Shown here: in pieces, positions 17,916 through 27,260 of the stretch
Numbering within the stretch: position 1 is the first letter of the stretch
How the letters are laid out: each line of letters starts with the position of its first letter
Origin: Neobacillus muris
Lineage (GTDB): Bacteria > Bacillota > Bacilli > Bacillales > Cytobacillaceae
DNA: 64,000 nucleotides
NCBI RefSeq assembly: GCF_943193175.1
Contig: NZ_CALPDF010000021.1
Coordinates: 1-64,000, forward strand
Direction: 5' to 3'
Translations under genes and position numbers: made by a program
Notes under the pieces: generated by a model
The model's input: only the letters and a program-made list of their open reading frames with translations
Databases searched by the model: none
What the model was told of the DNA's origin: nothing

Positions 17916-19027
17916 TAATAGCTCTCCCTCATGTATTGGTAATAGGCAGCACAACTGCCCTCTGCTGAAACCATGCAGGGGCCAATTGGGTTCATTGGAT
18001 GGCAGGCCTTCCCAAACAGCGGACATTCGTTTGGTGCAATTACTCCACGAATCACTTCGCCGCAGCGGCATTTTGTTTTGCGAGGTTCGATTGTTTCAAC
18101 GCCAAACCTAATTTTGGCGTTATACTTGTCATACTCCTGTCTAAGGTCCAATCCGCTGCCCTTTATCACCCCTATGCCCCGCCATGCTTCATCGCACTTG
18201 CTTAAATAGCGGCCAATCCACCTTTGGGTCATTTGATTGCCTTTTTTTGTGACTACAGCTGGATGATCATTTTGAATTCTGGGCATTTCGGATAAGGCAA
18301 GCCCGATTAACTTATAGATTCCTGACAGCAGTTCCGCCGTTTCAAATCCAGTTATCACGCCTGATATATGATAATCCTTTACTAAAAACGAATAGGAGTC
18401 TTCTCCCAAAACGATGGAAACATGGCCTGGGAGAATAAACCCATCCAACTGAACATCACCGGCATCAAGCAGGTATCGCAGCACAGGCTCTAATAATTTT
18501 GTTGCCATCCAAATTGAAAAGTTATTGATTCCCCGTTTCTCTGCTTCCCCGACCATCAATGCCAGAATGGGTATCGTGGTCTCAAAGCCAATCCCCAAAA
18601 AAATCACATCTTTTTCCGGGTTTGCCTCTGCAATTGAAACCGCCTCTATGGGTGAATAAAGAACGCGAATATCCTTCCCGGCGATTTTGCAGTCTAGCAA
18701 AGATTTGTTGGAGCCTGGCACCCGCATCATATCACCAAATGTGCAGATAATCCGGTTATCCCCTTCAGCAAGTGCTATCATGCTATCAATAGAACGCTGG
18801 TCGGTTACGCATACTGGGCATCCTGGTCCAGAGATTAGTTGAACATGATCCTTTAACAATGGCTTTATCCCCGTACGGGCGAGCGCCATCGTATGCGAGC
18901 CGCACACTTCCATTAACACCGGGCGCCGCCCGAACGTTTCATGGAAGTGCTTTGCCCTCTCTATGACCGCTTTTGCCATCGGTTTACATATTTCTGGATT
19001 GCTGGATTGTTTCAGGACCTCGAGCAT
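17915..19027 (-). CDS. hypD: Hydrogenase maturation factor HypD
   Basis: About 370 residues. The conserved cysteine motifs are MEVCGSHTMALAR, ISGPGCPVCVTD, FGDMMRVPGS, FEGF-type IGFETTIP, and a C-terminal [4Fe-4S] region (CRCGEVIRGVIAPNECPLFGKACHPMNPIGPCMVSAEGSCAAYYQY). HypD with HypC carries the Fe(CN)2CO unit. The start is uncertain: ATG 19027 fits the family N-terminus, but GGAGGAG is better spaced for a TTG at 19033. It overlaps hypC by about 44 bp. Confidence 0.93.
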   Translation of the reverse strand: MLEVLKQSSNPEICKPMAKAVIERAKHFHETFGRRPVLMEVCGSHTMALARTGIKPLLKDHVQLISGPGCPVCVTDQRSIDSMIALAEGDNRIICTFGDMMRVPGSNKSLLDCKIAGKDIRVLYSPIEAVSIAEANPEKDVIFLGIGFETTIPILALMVGEAEKRGINNFSIWMATKLLEPVLRYLLDAGDVQLDGFILPGHVSIVLGEDSYSFLVKDYHISGVITGFETAELLSGIYKLIGLALSEMPRIQNDHPAVVTKKGNQMTQRWIGRYLSKCDEAWRGIGVIKGSGLDLRQEYDKYNAKIRFGVETIEPRKTKCRCGEVIRGVIAPNECPLFGKACHPMNPIGPCMVSAEGSCAAYYQYMRESY

Positions 19028-19235
19028 CGACAAGTTTTTTCCACTCCTCCACACTTTGCCTTGCATAAAATTCATCTACAATACTCATTGCCTGGCCTGC
19101 ATGGACAATAACAAAATCCCCCACTTTTACTTCCGGAACTAAAATGATTCCTACCTGTGTACGGGAGCCCATTACATCCACTACGGCACTATACTCTTGT
19201 TTATTAATAATTTTGGCAGGTACGCCTACACACAT
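18984..19235 (-). CDS. hypC: Hydrogenase maturation chaperone HypC
   Basis: An 83-residue HypC/HupF protein beginning MCVGVPAKI, where Cys2 is the iron-binding residue. The OB-like strand pattern VGDFVIVHAGQAMSIVDE is typical. It partners HypD in building the Fe(CN)2CO unit and chaperones the large subunit. It overlaps hypF upstream by 10 bp and hypD downstream. Confidence 0.95.
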   Translation of the reverse strand: MCVGVPAKIINKQEYSAVVDVMGSRTQVGIILVPEVKVGDFVIVHAGQAMSIVDEFYARQSVEEWKKLVDARGPETIQQSRNM

Positions 19236-21517
19236 TTAGATGCCCTCCTTTTTGCGGCTGCAGCTGCTAATTGGCCGTATGATATACCACCATCGTTACA
19301 AGGCACTTTTTCTGGCACATATACCTGAAATCCACTTTCCTGCAAAAGGGCTGAGAGCCTTTTTCTTAAATAACGATTATGGAAGCTGCCACCAGATAAA
19401 ACCACTGTCCGTACAAGATCCAACTTTGTTTCTCCCAGTCGTTCAATTGCTGACATAATCGCTTGTACGACAGTTTCATGGAAGCTGCCGCTAATCTGTC
19501 CCTTGCTCTTCTTTGCTAATACATCTAATGCAATTTGTTTCAACATGGGTGAAAAGTCTATCGTTAAAATCGAGCTCTCCAGCAAATGAAAGGAATATGC
19601 CGGATAAATGAAATCTTCGTCAGCCAGTTCCGCTAATTGAATCGCTGCCTCTCCTTCGTAGCTGGAGAAGGTGGTGACCCCGGATAAAGCGCTGACAGCA
19701 TCAAACAGCCTGCCGCAAGTACCGGCAAATACTGTATTCATGCCTCGGTCAATCATTAGTTTTAAAATGTCTATCTCTTTCACTTTATCTGGAAAAATCG
19801 CTTTTGCCAGCTGGAGTCCTTCAATACCGTGAAGATCGATCAGCATGGCGGCTGCATTTCTCCACGGTTCGCGGATACACTTTTCACCTCCAGGAAGTGG
19901 GGTATAGTGTAAATGGGCCAGACGTTCAAAATCCAAAGCATCTCCATAAAATATTTCAAATCCCCATACATTTCCATCCATTCCGTACCCGGTGCCATCA
20001 AGAATAATTCCCAACGCTTTTCCTGACAAACGGTGTTCTGCCATGCATGCTGCCATATGGGCATGATGATGCTGGATTTCAATTACTTCATCAAAATCAT
20101 ATTCCTTTACTATTTTCTGATTTTCATAATCGGGATGGGCATCAATGACTGCTGCCATTTTGGGTGTATCAATCCATTTTAGTAAATGGTCCAGTTCTTG
20201 CTTAAAATGTGCAATGGTTTCCATATTCTCCAAGTCACCAATATGGGGCCCAATAAAGATTTGCTGATTACGGCCGATGGTAAAAGTGTTTTTTTGCTGG
20301 CTGCCAAATGCAATCACTCCGGTTACATCCTCTGCTGCCGAAAAAGGATCTGGAACATATCCTCTTGAGCGTCTCAAAAAGTCCAATTTACCGTTATTAA
20401 CTTGAATAACAGAGTCATCAACAGGATGAAGAATTTCCCGATTATGCACTAGATAGTAATCACTTATTCCTGCAAGGTACTGAAAAGCTTCTTCATCTTT
20501 GTAAAGAATCGGCATGCCCGAAGGATTAGCGCTAGTCATGACCAAACAGGATAAGCCAGCATTTGAAAACAATAAATGATGCAAGGGAGAATAAGGCAGC
20601 ATGACACCTATTGTTTTCATATTTGGTGCCACACCGTCTGCCAGATCATAACTTTTCTGTTTCCTCAATATCACAATCGGCGCTTCGGGACTTTCTAGCA
20701 ATTCCTCTTCAAAGTCGCTGATTTCTGCAAACTCTCTAGCGATAGATACAGATGCCGCCATGACGGCCAGAGGCCTTACCGGACGATTTTTCCGGTTGCG
20801 CAGCAATAAAACAGCTTGTTTATTTCGTGCATCGCAGCAAAGATGATACCCGCCTATCCCTTTTATGGCAATAATCTTTCCTTCCTTAAGCAGTGCAATT
20901 GTATCTTTAATCGGGTTTTCTGAAATGATTTCTTTCGCATCCTGATTCACCAGCCTCACTTTTGGGCCACATTTTGGACAAGCAATCGGCTGCGCATGAT
21001 GCCTCCGGTTTGCCGGGTCTTCATATTCCCGGCGGCAATCTTCACACATCGGAAAACTTTTCATCGTTGTATAGGGACGGTCGTAAGGCAATTCTTCAAT
21101 TATGGTGTAGCGCGGGCCGCATTGAGTGCAGTTAATGAATGGATACTGGTAACGAAAATCATTAGGATCATTCATTTCTTTTAGACAGTCATCACAAACT
21201 GCTGAATCGATGGGGATCACAAGTTTCGATGTCCCAGACCTCTCACTCTCGATGATTGAAAAATCCACTGCATGAAGAATGGGGCTGTCCTCAACCATGA
21301 TTTCATCAATCTTTGACAGCCTAGGAGCCTTCTTTCGCAAATCTTCCAAAAATGCCTGTATCATCTCTAATTGCCCTTCAAGATAAATCTTTACCCCATC
21401 CATGTTATTTTGTACGGTTCCACAAAGCTGATAGGAATGGGCTAACTGAAAAACGAACGGACGGAAACCAACCCCCTGCACTCTGCCCCGGACGGCAATG
21501 TTTACAGCTGCAGGCAT
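19226..21517 (-). CDS. hypF: Carbamoyltransferase HypF
   Basis: A 763-residue multidomain enzyme that makes the carbamoyl group for HypE. Domains in order are acylphosphatase (~1-90, GRVQGVGFRPFVFQLA), a zinc-finger region (~107-190, CDDCLKEM, CTQCGPRYT, CEDCRREYEDPANRRHHAQPIACPKCGP), a YrdC-like domain (~200-390, KGIGGYHLCCDARN) and a Kae1-like carbamoyltransferase domain (HHHAHMAACMAEH, DGTGYGMDGNVWGFE, VVLSGGSFHNRYL). Length and domain order match HypF. It overlaps hypB and hypC at its ends. Confidence 0.95.
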   Translation of the reverse strand: MPAAVNIAVRGRVQGVGFRPFVFQLAHSYQLCGTVQNNMDGVKIYLEGQLEMIQAFLEDLRKKAPRLSKIDEIMVEDSPILHAVDFSIIESERSGTSKLVIPIDSAVCDDCLKEMNDPNDFRYQYPFINCTQCGPRYTIIEELPYDRPYTTMKSFPMCEDCRREYEDPANRRHHAQPIACPKCGPKVRLVNQDAKEIISENPIKDTIALLKEGKIIAIKGIGGYHLCCDARNKQAVLLLRNRKNRPVRPLAVMAASVSIAREFAEISDFEEELLESPEAPIVILRKQKSYDLADGVAPNMKTIGVMLPYSPLHHLLFSNAGLSCLVMTSANPSGMPILYKDEEAFQYLAGISDYYLVHNREILHPVDDSVIQVNNGKLDFLRRSRGYVPDPFSAAEDVTGVIAFGSQQKNTFTIGRNQQIFIGPHIGDLENMETIAHFKQELDHLLKWIDTPKMAAVIDAHPDYENQKIVKEYDFDEVIEIQHHHAHMAACMAEHRLSGKALGIILDGTGYGMDGNVWGFEIFYGDALDFERLAHLHYTPLPGGEKCIREPWRNAAAMLIDLHGIEGLQLAKAIFPDKVKEIDILKLMIDRGMNTVFAGTCGRLFDAVSALSGVTTFSSYEGEAAIQLAELADEDFIYPAYSFHLLESSILTIDFSPMLKQIALDVLAKKSKGQISGSFHETVVQAIMSAIERLGETKLDLVRTVVLSGGSFHNRYLRKRLSALLQESGFQVYVPEKVPCNDGGISYGQLAAAAAKRRASKCV

Positions 21518-22161
21518 TTTTGGAAAGCCCCTTCAATCCAAGAGAACCATTCATCGAGCCCCTCTTTTGTTCTGGCAGACAATGGAAGCAGACTTGATGC
21601 TGGATTGATTTCACCTAGGTCCTTTCTGGCTTCCTCTACACTAAAATCAAGGAAGGGAAGCAGGTCGATTTTATTTAATAAAACGAGCTCAGTCCGCATA
21701 AACATCTGCGGGTATTTTGGGATCTTGTCATTCCCTTCCGGAATGCTTAATACCGCCACTTTATGATTTTGGCCGAGATCATAACCTGATGGGCACACGA
21801 GGTTCCCAACGTTCTCAATAAATAGCAAATCAATTACCTCTAAATCTAATTCCGCCAATGCTGCTGCCACCATTCGTGCATCCAAATGACAACCGCCATG
21901 TGTATTAATTTGAACCGCTTTTGCCCCCATTGCTCGGATCCTATTGGCATCCCTTTCGGTAGCTAGGTCCCCTTCGATGACAGCAATCCGATACTTTTCT
22001 GCTAGGGCTCTTACCGTTTCCTCCAATAGAGTGGTCTTTCCTGCACCAGGTGAACTCATTAGATTAACCACCATAACTTTCATTTTTTGGAAAAGGTCTC
22101 TATTGAATTCTGCAGCCTTATCATTATTCGTCAGTACGTCTGTTCTTAATGTTACTTTCAT
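21502..22161 (-). CDS. hypB: Hydrogenase nickel-insertion GTPase HypB
   Basis: A 219-residue GTPase with P-loop SSPGAGKTTLLE, GDLATERDANRI, ENVGNLVCPSGYDLG and NKIDLLP. The metal-site region THGGCHLDARM is present. The N-terminus lacks the CxxCGC high-affinity nickel motif and His stretch of some HypB proteins. It delivers nickel with HypA. Its 3' end overlaps hypF by 16 bp. Confidence 0.93.
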   Translation of the reverse strand: MKVTLRTDVLTNNDKAAEFNRDLFQKMKVMVVNLMSSPGAGKTTLLEETVRALAEKYRIAVIEGDLATERDANRIRAMGAKAVQINTHGGCHLDARMVAAALAELDLEVIDLLFIENVGNLVCPSGYDLGQNHKVAVLSIPEGNDKIPKYPQMFMRTELVLLNKIDLLPFLDFSVEEARKDLGEINPASSLLPLSARTKEGLDEWFSWIEGAFQKCLQL

Positions 22162-22516
22162 CTACCTTACTCCCTTCATAGGATAAAACTTGAAATGTGT
22201 CCCCCGATAGTACCCGTCCTGCGGGAACATGGCAGTTTGGACAAAGAGCTATTTTTTGGTCAGGACGATATTCCAAATCACAAATCACACATTTGGCTTT
22301 GGCTGCCTCAAGATGAATAATCAGCTCAGCTTTTTCAGTGAAAATTTGAGGGTTTTGCTCATGAAAAATGGCAAAGGCCATTCTTAAAGCATCAGGCATT
22401 GCATTGGAAATTTCCCCTACTGTCAGTTCAATCTTTTCTATCCTCTTAATGCCTCTTGTTGCAGCATCATCACAAACAAGCTGAATGATGTCACCCATCA
22501 ATGACATTTCATGCAT
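22124..22516 (-). CDS. hypA: Hydrogenase nickel-insertion protein HypA
   Basis: About 130 residues. The start at 22516 gives MHEMSLM, where His2 is the nickel ligand, as in all HypA proteins; a GTG at 22525 in the same frame would spoil this. The zinc site is formed by CVIC and CPNC (residues ~74-96). The 3' end overlaps hypB by 38 bp. Confidence 0.92.
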   Translation of the reverse strand: MHEMSLMGDIIQLVCDDAATRGIKRIEKIELTVGEISNAMPDALRMAFAIFHEQNPQIFTEKAELIIHLEAAKAKCVICDLEYRPDQKIALCPNCHVPAGRVLSGDTFQVLSYEGSKVDESNIKNRRTDE

Positions 22517-22952
22517 GTAACCCACCTTGTTTCTTTACACTTTGGAGTCCCACATAATACCTATGATCCTTTACCTTTATTGGAAGAGGATCTAGCCTTA
22601 AGCCCCCTTCATTTGTCTTAAAATTGATTTCTTTTTGACAATTCAAGCATTTTCCAGTTGAATATAGTGTTGTTAGAATAATAATATTCGAACATACTGG
22701 GCATACCCCGCTCATAGTCCTTATTTCCGTTCCTTTCTTGGAAACAATGATTGGTTTTCCTATAAGAAACCTCATTTCAAGATTGGAAATCTTCTCGTTC
22801 TCATTCATCAACGGAACCCAGTTGATGCCCAGTATTAAGTCAGCTGCCGTTTCTACTTTTTCTAAATCGTCTAGCAAAAAAGGGTCATAGGCGGACTTAA
22901 TAGCATCTATCAGACCGCCTGCCATTTCCTTAAAAAACTCGCTGCGCTTCAT
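22509..22952 (-). CDS. Unknown hydrogenase-operon protein with CxxC pairs
   Basis: A 147-residue protein I do not recognise. The N-terminal 90 residues look helical and acidic, with VPLMNENEKISNLEMRFLIGKP. A zinc-ribbon or rubredoxin-like core follows: CPVC and CLNC separated by about 17 residues (GVCPVCSNIIILTTLYSTGKCLNCQKE). The chain ends in VKDHRYYVGLQSVKKQG. It sits between the endopeptidase gene and hypA with overlaps on both sides, so it is translated with the hydrogenase genes. A role in cofactor assembly or FeS-subunit protection is only inference from position. Confidence 0.6.
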   Translation of the reverse strand: MKRSEFFKEMAGGLIDAIKSAYDPFLLDDLEKVETAADLILGINWVPLMNENEKISNLEMRFLIGKPIIVSKKGTEIRTMSGVCPVCSNIIILTTLYSTGKCLNCQKEINFKTNEGGLRLDPLPIKVKDHRYYVGLQSVKKQGGLHA

Positions 22953-23437
22953 GACAGATTTCTCCAGTCATTTATCTGCCCGACCACAAGGCTGGCAAGG
23001 TTACCTAGCTGCTCTCGATTGATTTCGGTTAATTCAACTCCTAATTCTAACGAAGTGGGCTGCATGCCCAACATAACAATTCGCTTAGGGTAGCGTTCCC
23101 GCATTTTTGCTGCCATTAAAACTTCTTGGAATCCGAGCTGGTGAATCGACATTTTAATTCCGAAATAGGCGGGGATTTTATCCCCCTCAAGCTTAATAAT
23201 TGTCCCTCCTGGTTCTCCCGCGTTAATGGCATCGATGATAATTAAATTTTCCGCATCCTCTACCGGACCGAGCAACCTCATTCCATCTGTTGAACCCTCA
23301 ATAATCTCAATATTTTCATAGTCTCTCAGAGCTTTCTCCAAGATTGGCAAAAGGTGGATGGCAACACCCTCATCTGAAAACAGAGTGTTGCCAATTCCTA
23401 AAATAGTAATAGGTTGACTGTCCATTTTATTTGTCAT
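22949..23437 (-). CDS. hyaD: Hydrogenase large-subunit endopeptidase
   Basis: About 162 residues of the HyaD/HybD/HupD peptidase family. It begins with ILGIGNTLFSDEGVAIHLL (the GxGNxLxxDEGxG motif, whose acid binds the probe nickel), then DAINAGEPGGTII and SIHQLGFQEVL with the conserved His. It removes the C-terminal peptide of the large subunit after nickel insertion. The start at 23437 overlaps the cytochrome b gene by 11 bp; the longer upstream frame is only the shadow of that gene. Confidence 0.9.
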   Translation of the reverse strand: MTNKMDSQPITILGIGNTLFSDEGVAIHLLPILEKALRDYENIEIIEGSTDGMRLLGPVEDAENLIIIDAINAGEPGGTIIKLEGDKIPAYFGIKMSIHQLGFQEVLMAAKMRERYPKRIVMLGMQPTSLELGVELTEINREQLGNLASLVVGQINDWRNLS

Positions 23438-24221
23438 GTTCTTCACCAACAGCATGTTTCGGTTCTGTTTTATATCCGGTAAACATGGAGGAAATGGAAC
23501 CGCAGCGTTCCAGGTAATCATCACGGAACGCCAAGTACACGTGCAAAACAATAAACAGCATAAAAGCCCAAGCAACTAAATGATGCCATGAACGGAGTGA
23601 ATAGCTATCCCCAAATATGTATGGCACCCAAGCAAACAGTTTTCCCAAGACTGATTGCTTTTGCGGCTCTGCATACATATAGAACCCAGTTAATATGATA
23701 ATGGCGGAACCTAAGTAATTAAATATCCAATAGCTCAAAAATGCGAGCGGATTATGCCCCATAAAATGGGGTTTTTTATTTTTGAGAAATAGATAAAACT
23801 TAATTGTTTCCCATAAATCTTTCCAAAAAAGCAGCCGTAAAGGATTAAATCTTGCAAATTTATTACCTGCAAAGCACCAAAACATCCGATAAATAAAAGC
23901 AGCTGTGAACACAAAGGCGGTAAAGAAATGGATATATCTTGCCCAGCCCATAAGATTAGAGTAATAGGCTTCTTCGGGAATGCTTGCGGCAGCAAAAGGC
24001 TTTCCAATATAGATCCCCGTCACCATCAAGATGACAATGCACACCGCATTTATCCAGTGGTACAACCTCACTGGCAAATCCCATACATAAACCTTTACAT
24101 CTTTTTCCATGGTGGTATAGATAATTTGTTCCTCTGGGTGATAGGAATTCTCGCTGTTTAACCCCGCTTTTGAAGCAGGAATGGAGCCAGATCTTATCCA
24201 AGGTAACTTCGGCGCACCCAT
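23427..24221 (-). CDS. hyaC: Hydrogenase-linked cytochrome b subunit
   Basis: A 264-residue protein of the Ni/Fe-hydrogenase b-type cytochrome family. An N-terminal soluble stretch of about 40 residues is followed by VWDLPVRLYHWINAVCIVILMVTGIYIG and three further membrane segments (HFFTAFVFTAAFIYRMFW, WIFNYLGSAIIILTGFYMY, SWHHLVAWAFMLFIVLHVYLAF). The histidines expected as haem ligands are in these. It should anchor the hydrogenase and pass electrons to menaquinone. Confidence 0.92.
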   Translation of the reverse strand: MGAPKLPWIRSGSIPASKAGLNSENSYHPEEQIIYTTMEKDVKVYVWDLPVRLYHWINAVCIVILMVTGIYIGKPFAAASIPEEAYYSNLMGWARYIHFFTAFVFTAAFIYRMFWCFAGNKFARFNPLRLLFWKDLWETIKFYLFLKNKKPHFMGHNPLAFLSYWIFNYLGSAIIILTGFYMYAEPQKQSVLGKLFAWVPYIFGDSYSLRSWHHLVAWAFMLFIVLHVYLAFRDDYLERCGSISSMFTGYKTEPKHAVGEEHDK

Positions 24222-24232
24222 TTATCTCCCTC

Positions 24233-25954
24233 CTATCCTAAACGTATTTCAGTTGCATGATTTGTTTCCAAATCCGTTAAGTGCACAGCACAGGCAAGAC
24301 ACGGGTCAAAGGAATGCACAATCCGCAGGATTTCCAATGGCTTTTCCTTATCCAACAATGGAGTCCCTTTAAGAGCTGCCTCATAGGCGCCAATTTTTTC
24401 TTTATTGTCTCTTGGGGATGCATTCCATGTGGAAGGAACCACTGCCTGGTAATTTTTCGTTTTTCCATTTTCAATATCAATCCAGTGTCCCAGTGCTCCT
24501 CGCGGCGCTTCCATCCAGCCAACGCCCTGTGCACGTTCCGGCCATGTGCTTGGGTCCCATTTTGAGCGGTCAAATGTAACTTGGTCACCGTTTTTAATAT
24601 TTTTCAGCAGGGCGTCCATGTCATTTCTCATCCAACCCGCAACTAACACACTTTCAAGTCCCCTGGAAACCGTGCGTCCCAATGCAGATTGCAATGCGGA
24701 AATGGGCAATTGCAATTTTTGCAATGTATCATTAACAAGATCGACAATTTCTGTTTTCCCCGCAGCATATCCGACGATCAACCTTGCTAAAGGGCCTGTT
24801 TCCATTGGATTGCCTTTCCAGCGCGGTGACTTCAGCCAACTATATTTCTTATCCGTTTCCAAAGTTTTATAAGGTGCTTTGGGGCCTGTATAATGGAGGT
24901 CAGTTTCACCAACAAACGGGTGTTTTCCCTTCCCGCCATCTTTTCCATCATATTGGTACCAAGAGTGGTCAATAAACTCCTGAACCTGCTTATCGTCCTT
25001 TAAATCTACATCTAACACTTCATTTAAATTCCCGTTTAACACAACCCCCCGGGGCATCCGATAGAGCTTGTAATCGTAAATATCTCCGGTCGAGAAATCT
25101 CCATAGCACAGGTAATTGTTTAATCCGCCTCCATAAGTCCAATCTTTGTAATAGGAACCTATCGCAAGCAAATCTGGTATATAAACTTGATTGACAAATT
25201 CTTTTGCTTGGTCGATAATCTGTGACACATGCATCAGCCGTTCAGAATGAATGCCATTGTCGCTGTCAATATCCAAAGGAGTTGCCATCCCGCCTACCAC
25301 ATAATGCGGATGCGGGTTTTTGCCGCCAAAGATTGTATGGATTTTGACAATTTCCTTCTGCCAATCCAACGCTTCCAAGTAATGGGCAACCGCAAGCAGG
25401 TTAACTTCCGGCGGCAGTTTGTATGCTTTATGGCCCCAATAACCGTTTGCAAATATGCCAAGCTGGCCGCTGGCAATTAATTTTTTAATCTTGTTTTGGA
25501 CGTCTGTGAAATAGCCAGGAGATGAATTTGGCCAGCTGGAGATGGACTGGGCAATTCTTGAAGTTTCAGCAGGATTAGCCTGCGTTGCGCTTACCACATC
25601 CACCCAGTCAAGTGCGTGCAAATGATAAAAATGGACAACGTGGTCATGAATGTAAATGGCCTCGTTCATAATATCGCGAATCAGGTGGGCATTTCTTGGA
25701 ATTTTAATTTTTAAAGCATCTTCAACAGATCGAACGGAGGCAAGAGCATGTACCGTAGTGCAAACACCGCAAATTCTCTGGACATATGCCCATACATCCC
25801 TGGGATCACGGTCCCTTACGATTAACTCCAATCCTCTTACGGCAGTTCCAGAGCTGAATGCATCTTTAATAACTCCCGTTTCATCTATATCCGCTTCAAT
25901 CCGAAGATGCCCTTCAATTCTTGTAATTGGATCTACAACAATATGTTCACTCAT
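24233..25954 (-). CDS. hyaB: [NiFe]-hydrogenase large subunit, group 1
   Basis: A 573-residue catalytic subunit. The N-terminal nickel motif is RICGVC (L1), preceded by VDPITRIEGHL. The C-terminal motif is DPCLACAVH (L2) followed by a 15-residue extension (LTDLETNHATEIRLG) that is removed by the endopeptidase. It oxidises H2. The subunit has no signal peptide and would be carried through the Tat system with the small subunit. Its start overlaps the small-subunit stop by 4 bp. Confidence 0.95.
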   Translation of the reverse strand: MSEHIVVDPITRIEGHLRIEADIDETGVIKDAFSSGTAVRGLELIVRDRDPRDVWAYVQRICGVCTTVHALASVRSVEDALKIKIPRNAHLIRDIMNEAIYIHDHVVHFYHLHALDWVDVVSATQANPAETSRIAQSISSWPNSSPGYFTDVQNKIKKLIASGQLGIFANGYWGHKAYKLPPEVNLLAVAHYLEALDWQKEIVKIHTIFGGKNPHPHYVVGGMATPLDIDSDNGIHSERLMHVSQIIDQAKEFVNQVYIPDLLAIGSYYKDWTYGGGLNNYLCYGDFSTGDIYDYKLYRMPRGVVLNGNLNEVLDVDLKDDKQVQEFIDHSWYQYDGKDGGKGKHPFVGETDLHYTGPKAPYKTLETDKKYSWLKSPRWKGNPMETGPLARLIVGYAAGKTEIVDLVNDTLQKLQLPISALQSALGRTVSRGLESVLVAGWMRNDMDALLKNIKNGDQVTFDRSKWDPSTWPERAQGVGWMEAPRGALGHWIDIENGKTKNYQAVVPSTWNASPRDNKEKIGAYEAALKGTPLLDKEKPLEILRIVHSFDPCLACAVHLTDLETNHATEIRLG

Positions 25955-27024
25955 TCGTTTTCACCTCGTTTGTCATCTAGCTTTTTCTTGACTACCGTCC
26001 CTGCTGCATGGACAGCGACTCCGGCTGTTGCTAAACCAACAACTCCCAAACCAACCGCATCTGGATTAATGGTTGTTTGAGTCCCAGGAATTTTGGCTCT
26101 TCTAGTGTAAAACGGGCCATTATCCCAAAAGTCTTTTTCTGAACATCCGATGCAAGGGTTGCCGGATTGAATCGGGTAGCTGACCCCGCCGTTCCAGCGC
26201 ATTTCAGCGCAGGAGTTGTATGTAGTCGGCCCCTTACACCCCACTTTATATAAACAATAGCCTTGTTTAGCCCCCTCATCATCGAAGGATTCAACAAATA
26301 GGCCTGCATCAAAATACGCTCTTCTGTTGCATTTATCATGGATACGATGACGGTAAAATGCTTTGGGCCGGCCAAACACATCAAGTTCAGGTAATTTGCC
26401 AAAGGTAATAATATGTGCGATTACACCTGTCATCACTTCTGCAATAGGGGGGCAACCTGGAACTAAAATTACCGGTGTGTCATTGATAAAACCAGTAACT
26501 GGTTTTGCACCTGTAGGGTTGGGGTTTGCTCCGGGAATTCCTCCCCAGGAGGAGCAAGAACCATATGCTACAACAGCCATGGCATCTTCAGCCATTTCCC
26601 TTAAAGTCTCTTTTGCAGATTTTCCTCCAACTGCTAAGTAATCATCCTCTGGGATACTGCCTTCAACGGCCAGAATATATTTCCCTTTATAATCTTTTAA
26701 TACTTGTTTCATGTTGTCTTCAACTTGTTGTCCAGATGCTGCAGATAAAACTTCCGTATATTCCAGCGAAATCATATCAAGTAAAACGCTTTCAACCTTA
26801 GGCTGTGATGACCGAATAAATGATTCTGAGCAGCCAGTACAATCCTGGAATTGCAGCCAGACTACCGGGACCCTTGACCCGTTTTCCATGGCATGAACCA
26901 CTTGTTTGGATTGTGAATATTCGAGCCCGAGTGTGGCTGCCAGCGCCGTACACATTTTCAAGAAATCACGCCGGCTAACTCCACTTTCAATTGCAGCCTC
27001 ATACACTGTTCTCTGCCTTTTCAT
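25951..27024 (-). CDS. hyaA: [NiFe]-hydrogenase small subunit, Tat-exported
   Basis: A 357-residue FeS subunit. The N-terminus carries the twin-arginine motif SRRDFLKM and a hydrophobic stretch. The proximal cluster motif is DCTGCSESFIRS, the distal and medial cluster ligands lie in HRIHDKC, GYCLYKVGCKG and NPCIGCSE, and a C-terminal membrane anchor (VGLGVVGLATAGVAVHAAGTVV) is present. The proximal site has CTGC, not the CTCC of oxygen-tolerant enzymes, and WGGI where those have a second extra cysteine. A normal four-cysteine proximal cluster is therefore expected. It is the first gene of the operon. Confidence 0.95.
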   Translation of the reverse strand: MKRQRTVYEAAIESGVSRRDFLKMCTALAATLGLEYSQSKQVVHAMENGSRVPVVWLQFQDCTGCSESFIRSSQPKVESVLLDMISLEYTEVLSAASGQQVEDNMKQVLKDYKGKYILAVEGSIPEDDYLAVGGKSAKETLREMAEDAMAVVAYGSCSSWGGIPGANPNPTGAKPVTGFINDTPVILVPGCPPIAEVMTGVIAHIITFGKLPELDVFGRPKAFYRHRIHDKCNRRAYFDAGLFVESFDDEGAKQGYCLYKVGCKGPTTYNSCAEMRWNGGVSYPIQSGNPCIGCSEKDFWDNGPFYTRRAKIPGTQTTINPDAVGLGVVGLATAGVAVHAAGTVVKKKLDDKRGENE

Positions 27025-27152
27025 CCGCTTTCTTTCCCTCCCATTTTCCTAGAAATTAGGATTGACTTGATTTCAAGGCAATTGTAGTACACTTTAGTTC
27101 CTTCGTCCTGAAATTTCAAAAAAGTACACAAAGAATCCTTATATGCATTATT

Positions 27153-27181
27153 ATGGTAATTTCAGTTAGTATGATGGTAAT
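27153..27181. repeat. Direct ATGGTAAT repeats upstream of the hydrogenase operon
   Basis: ATGGTAAT occurs at 27153-27160 and 27174-27181, 21 bp apart, between the tatC terminator and the hydrogenase start. The same-face spacing suggests an operator, but no regulator can be named. Confidence 0.35.
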
Positions 27182-27213
27182 GGAGCAATACAGGAGCAAA
27201 CTAGTGAATACAA

Positions 27214-27260
27214 GCATAAAAAAAGACCTTAAGTCATCTGCTTAAGGTCTTTTTTTATGC
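27214..27260. terminator. Long perfect hairpin at the tatC end
   Basis: A perfect 20-bp stem with a 7-base loop (TCATCTG) contains A and T runs on both arms and includes the tatC stop codon at 27255-27257. It should be a strong bidirectional terminator and separates tatAC from the hydrogenase operon. Confidence 0.85.
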
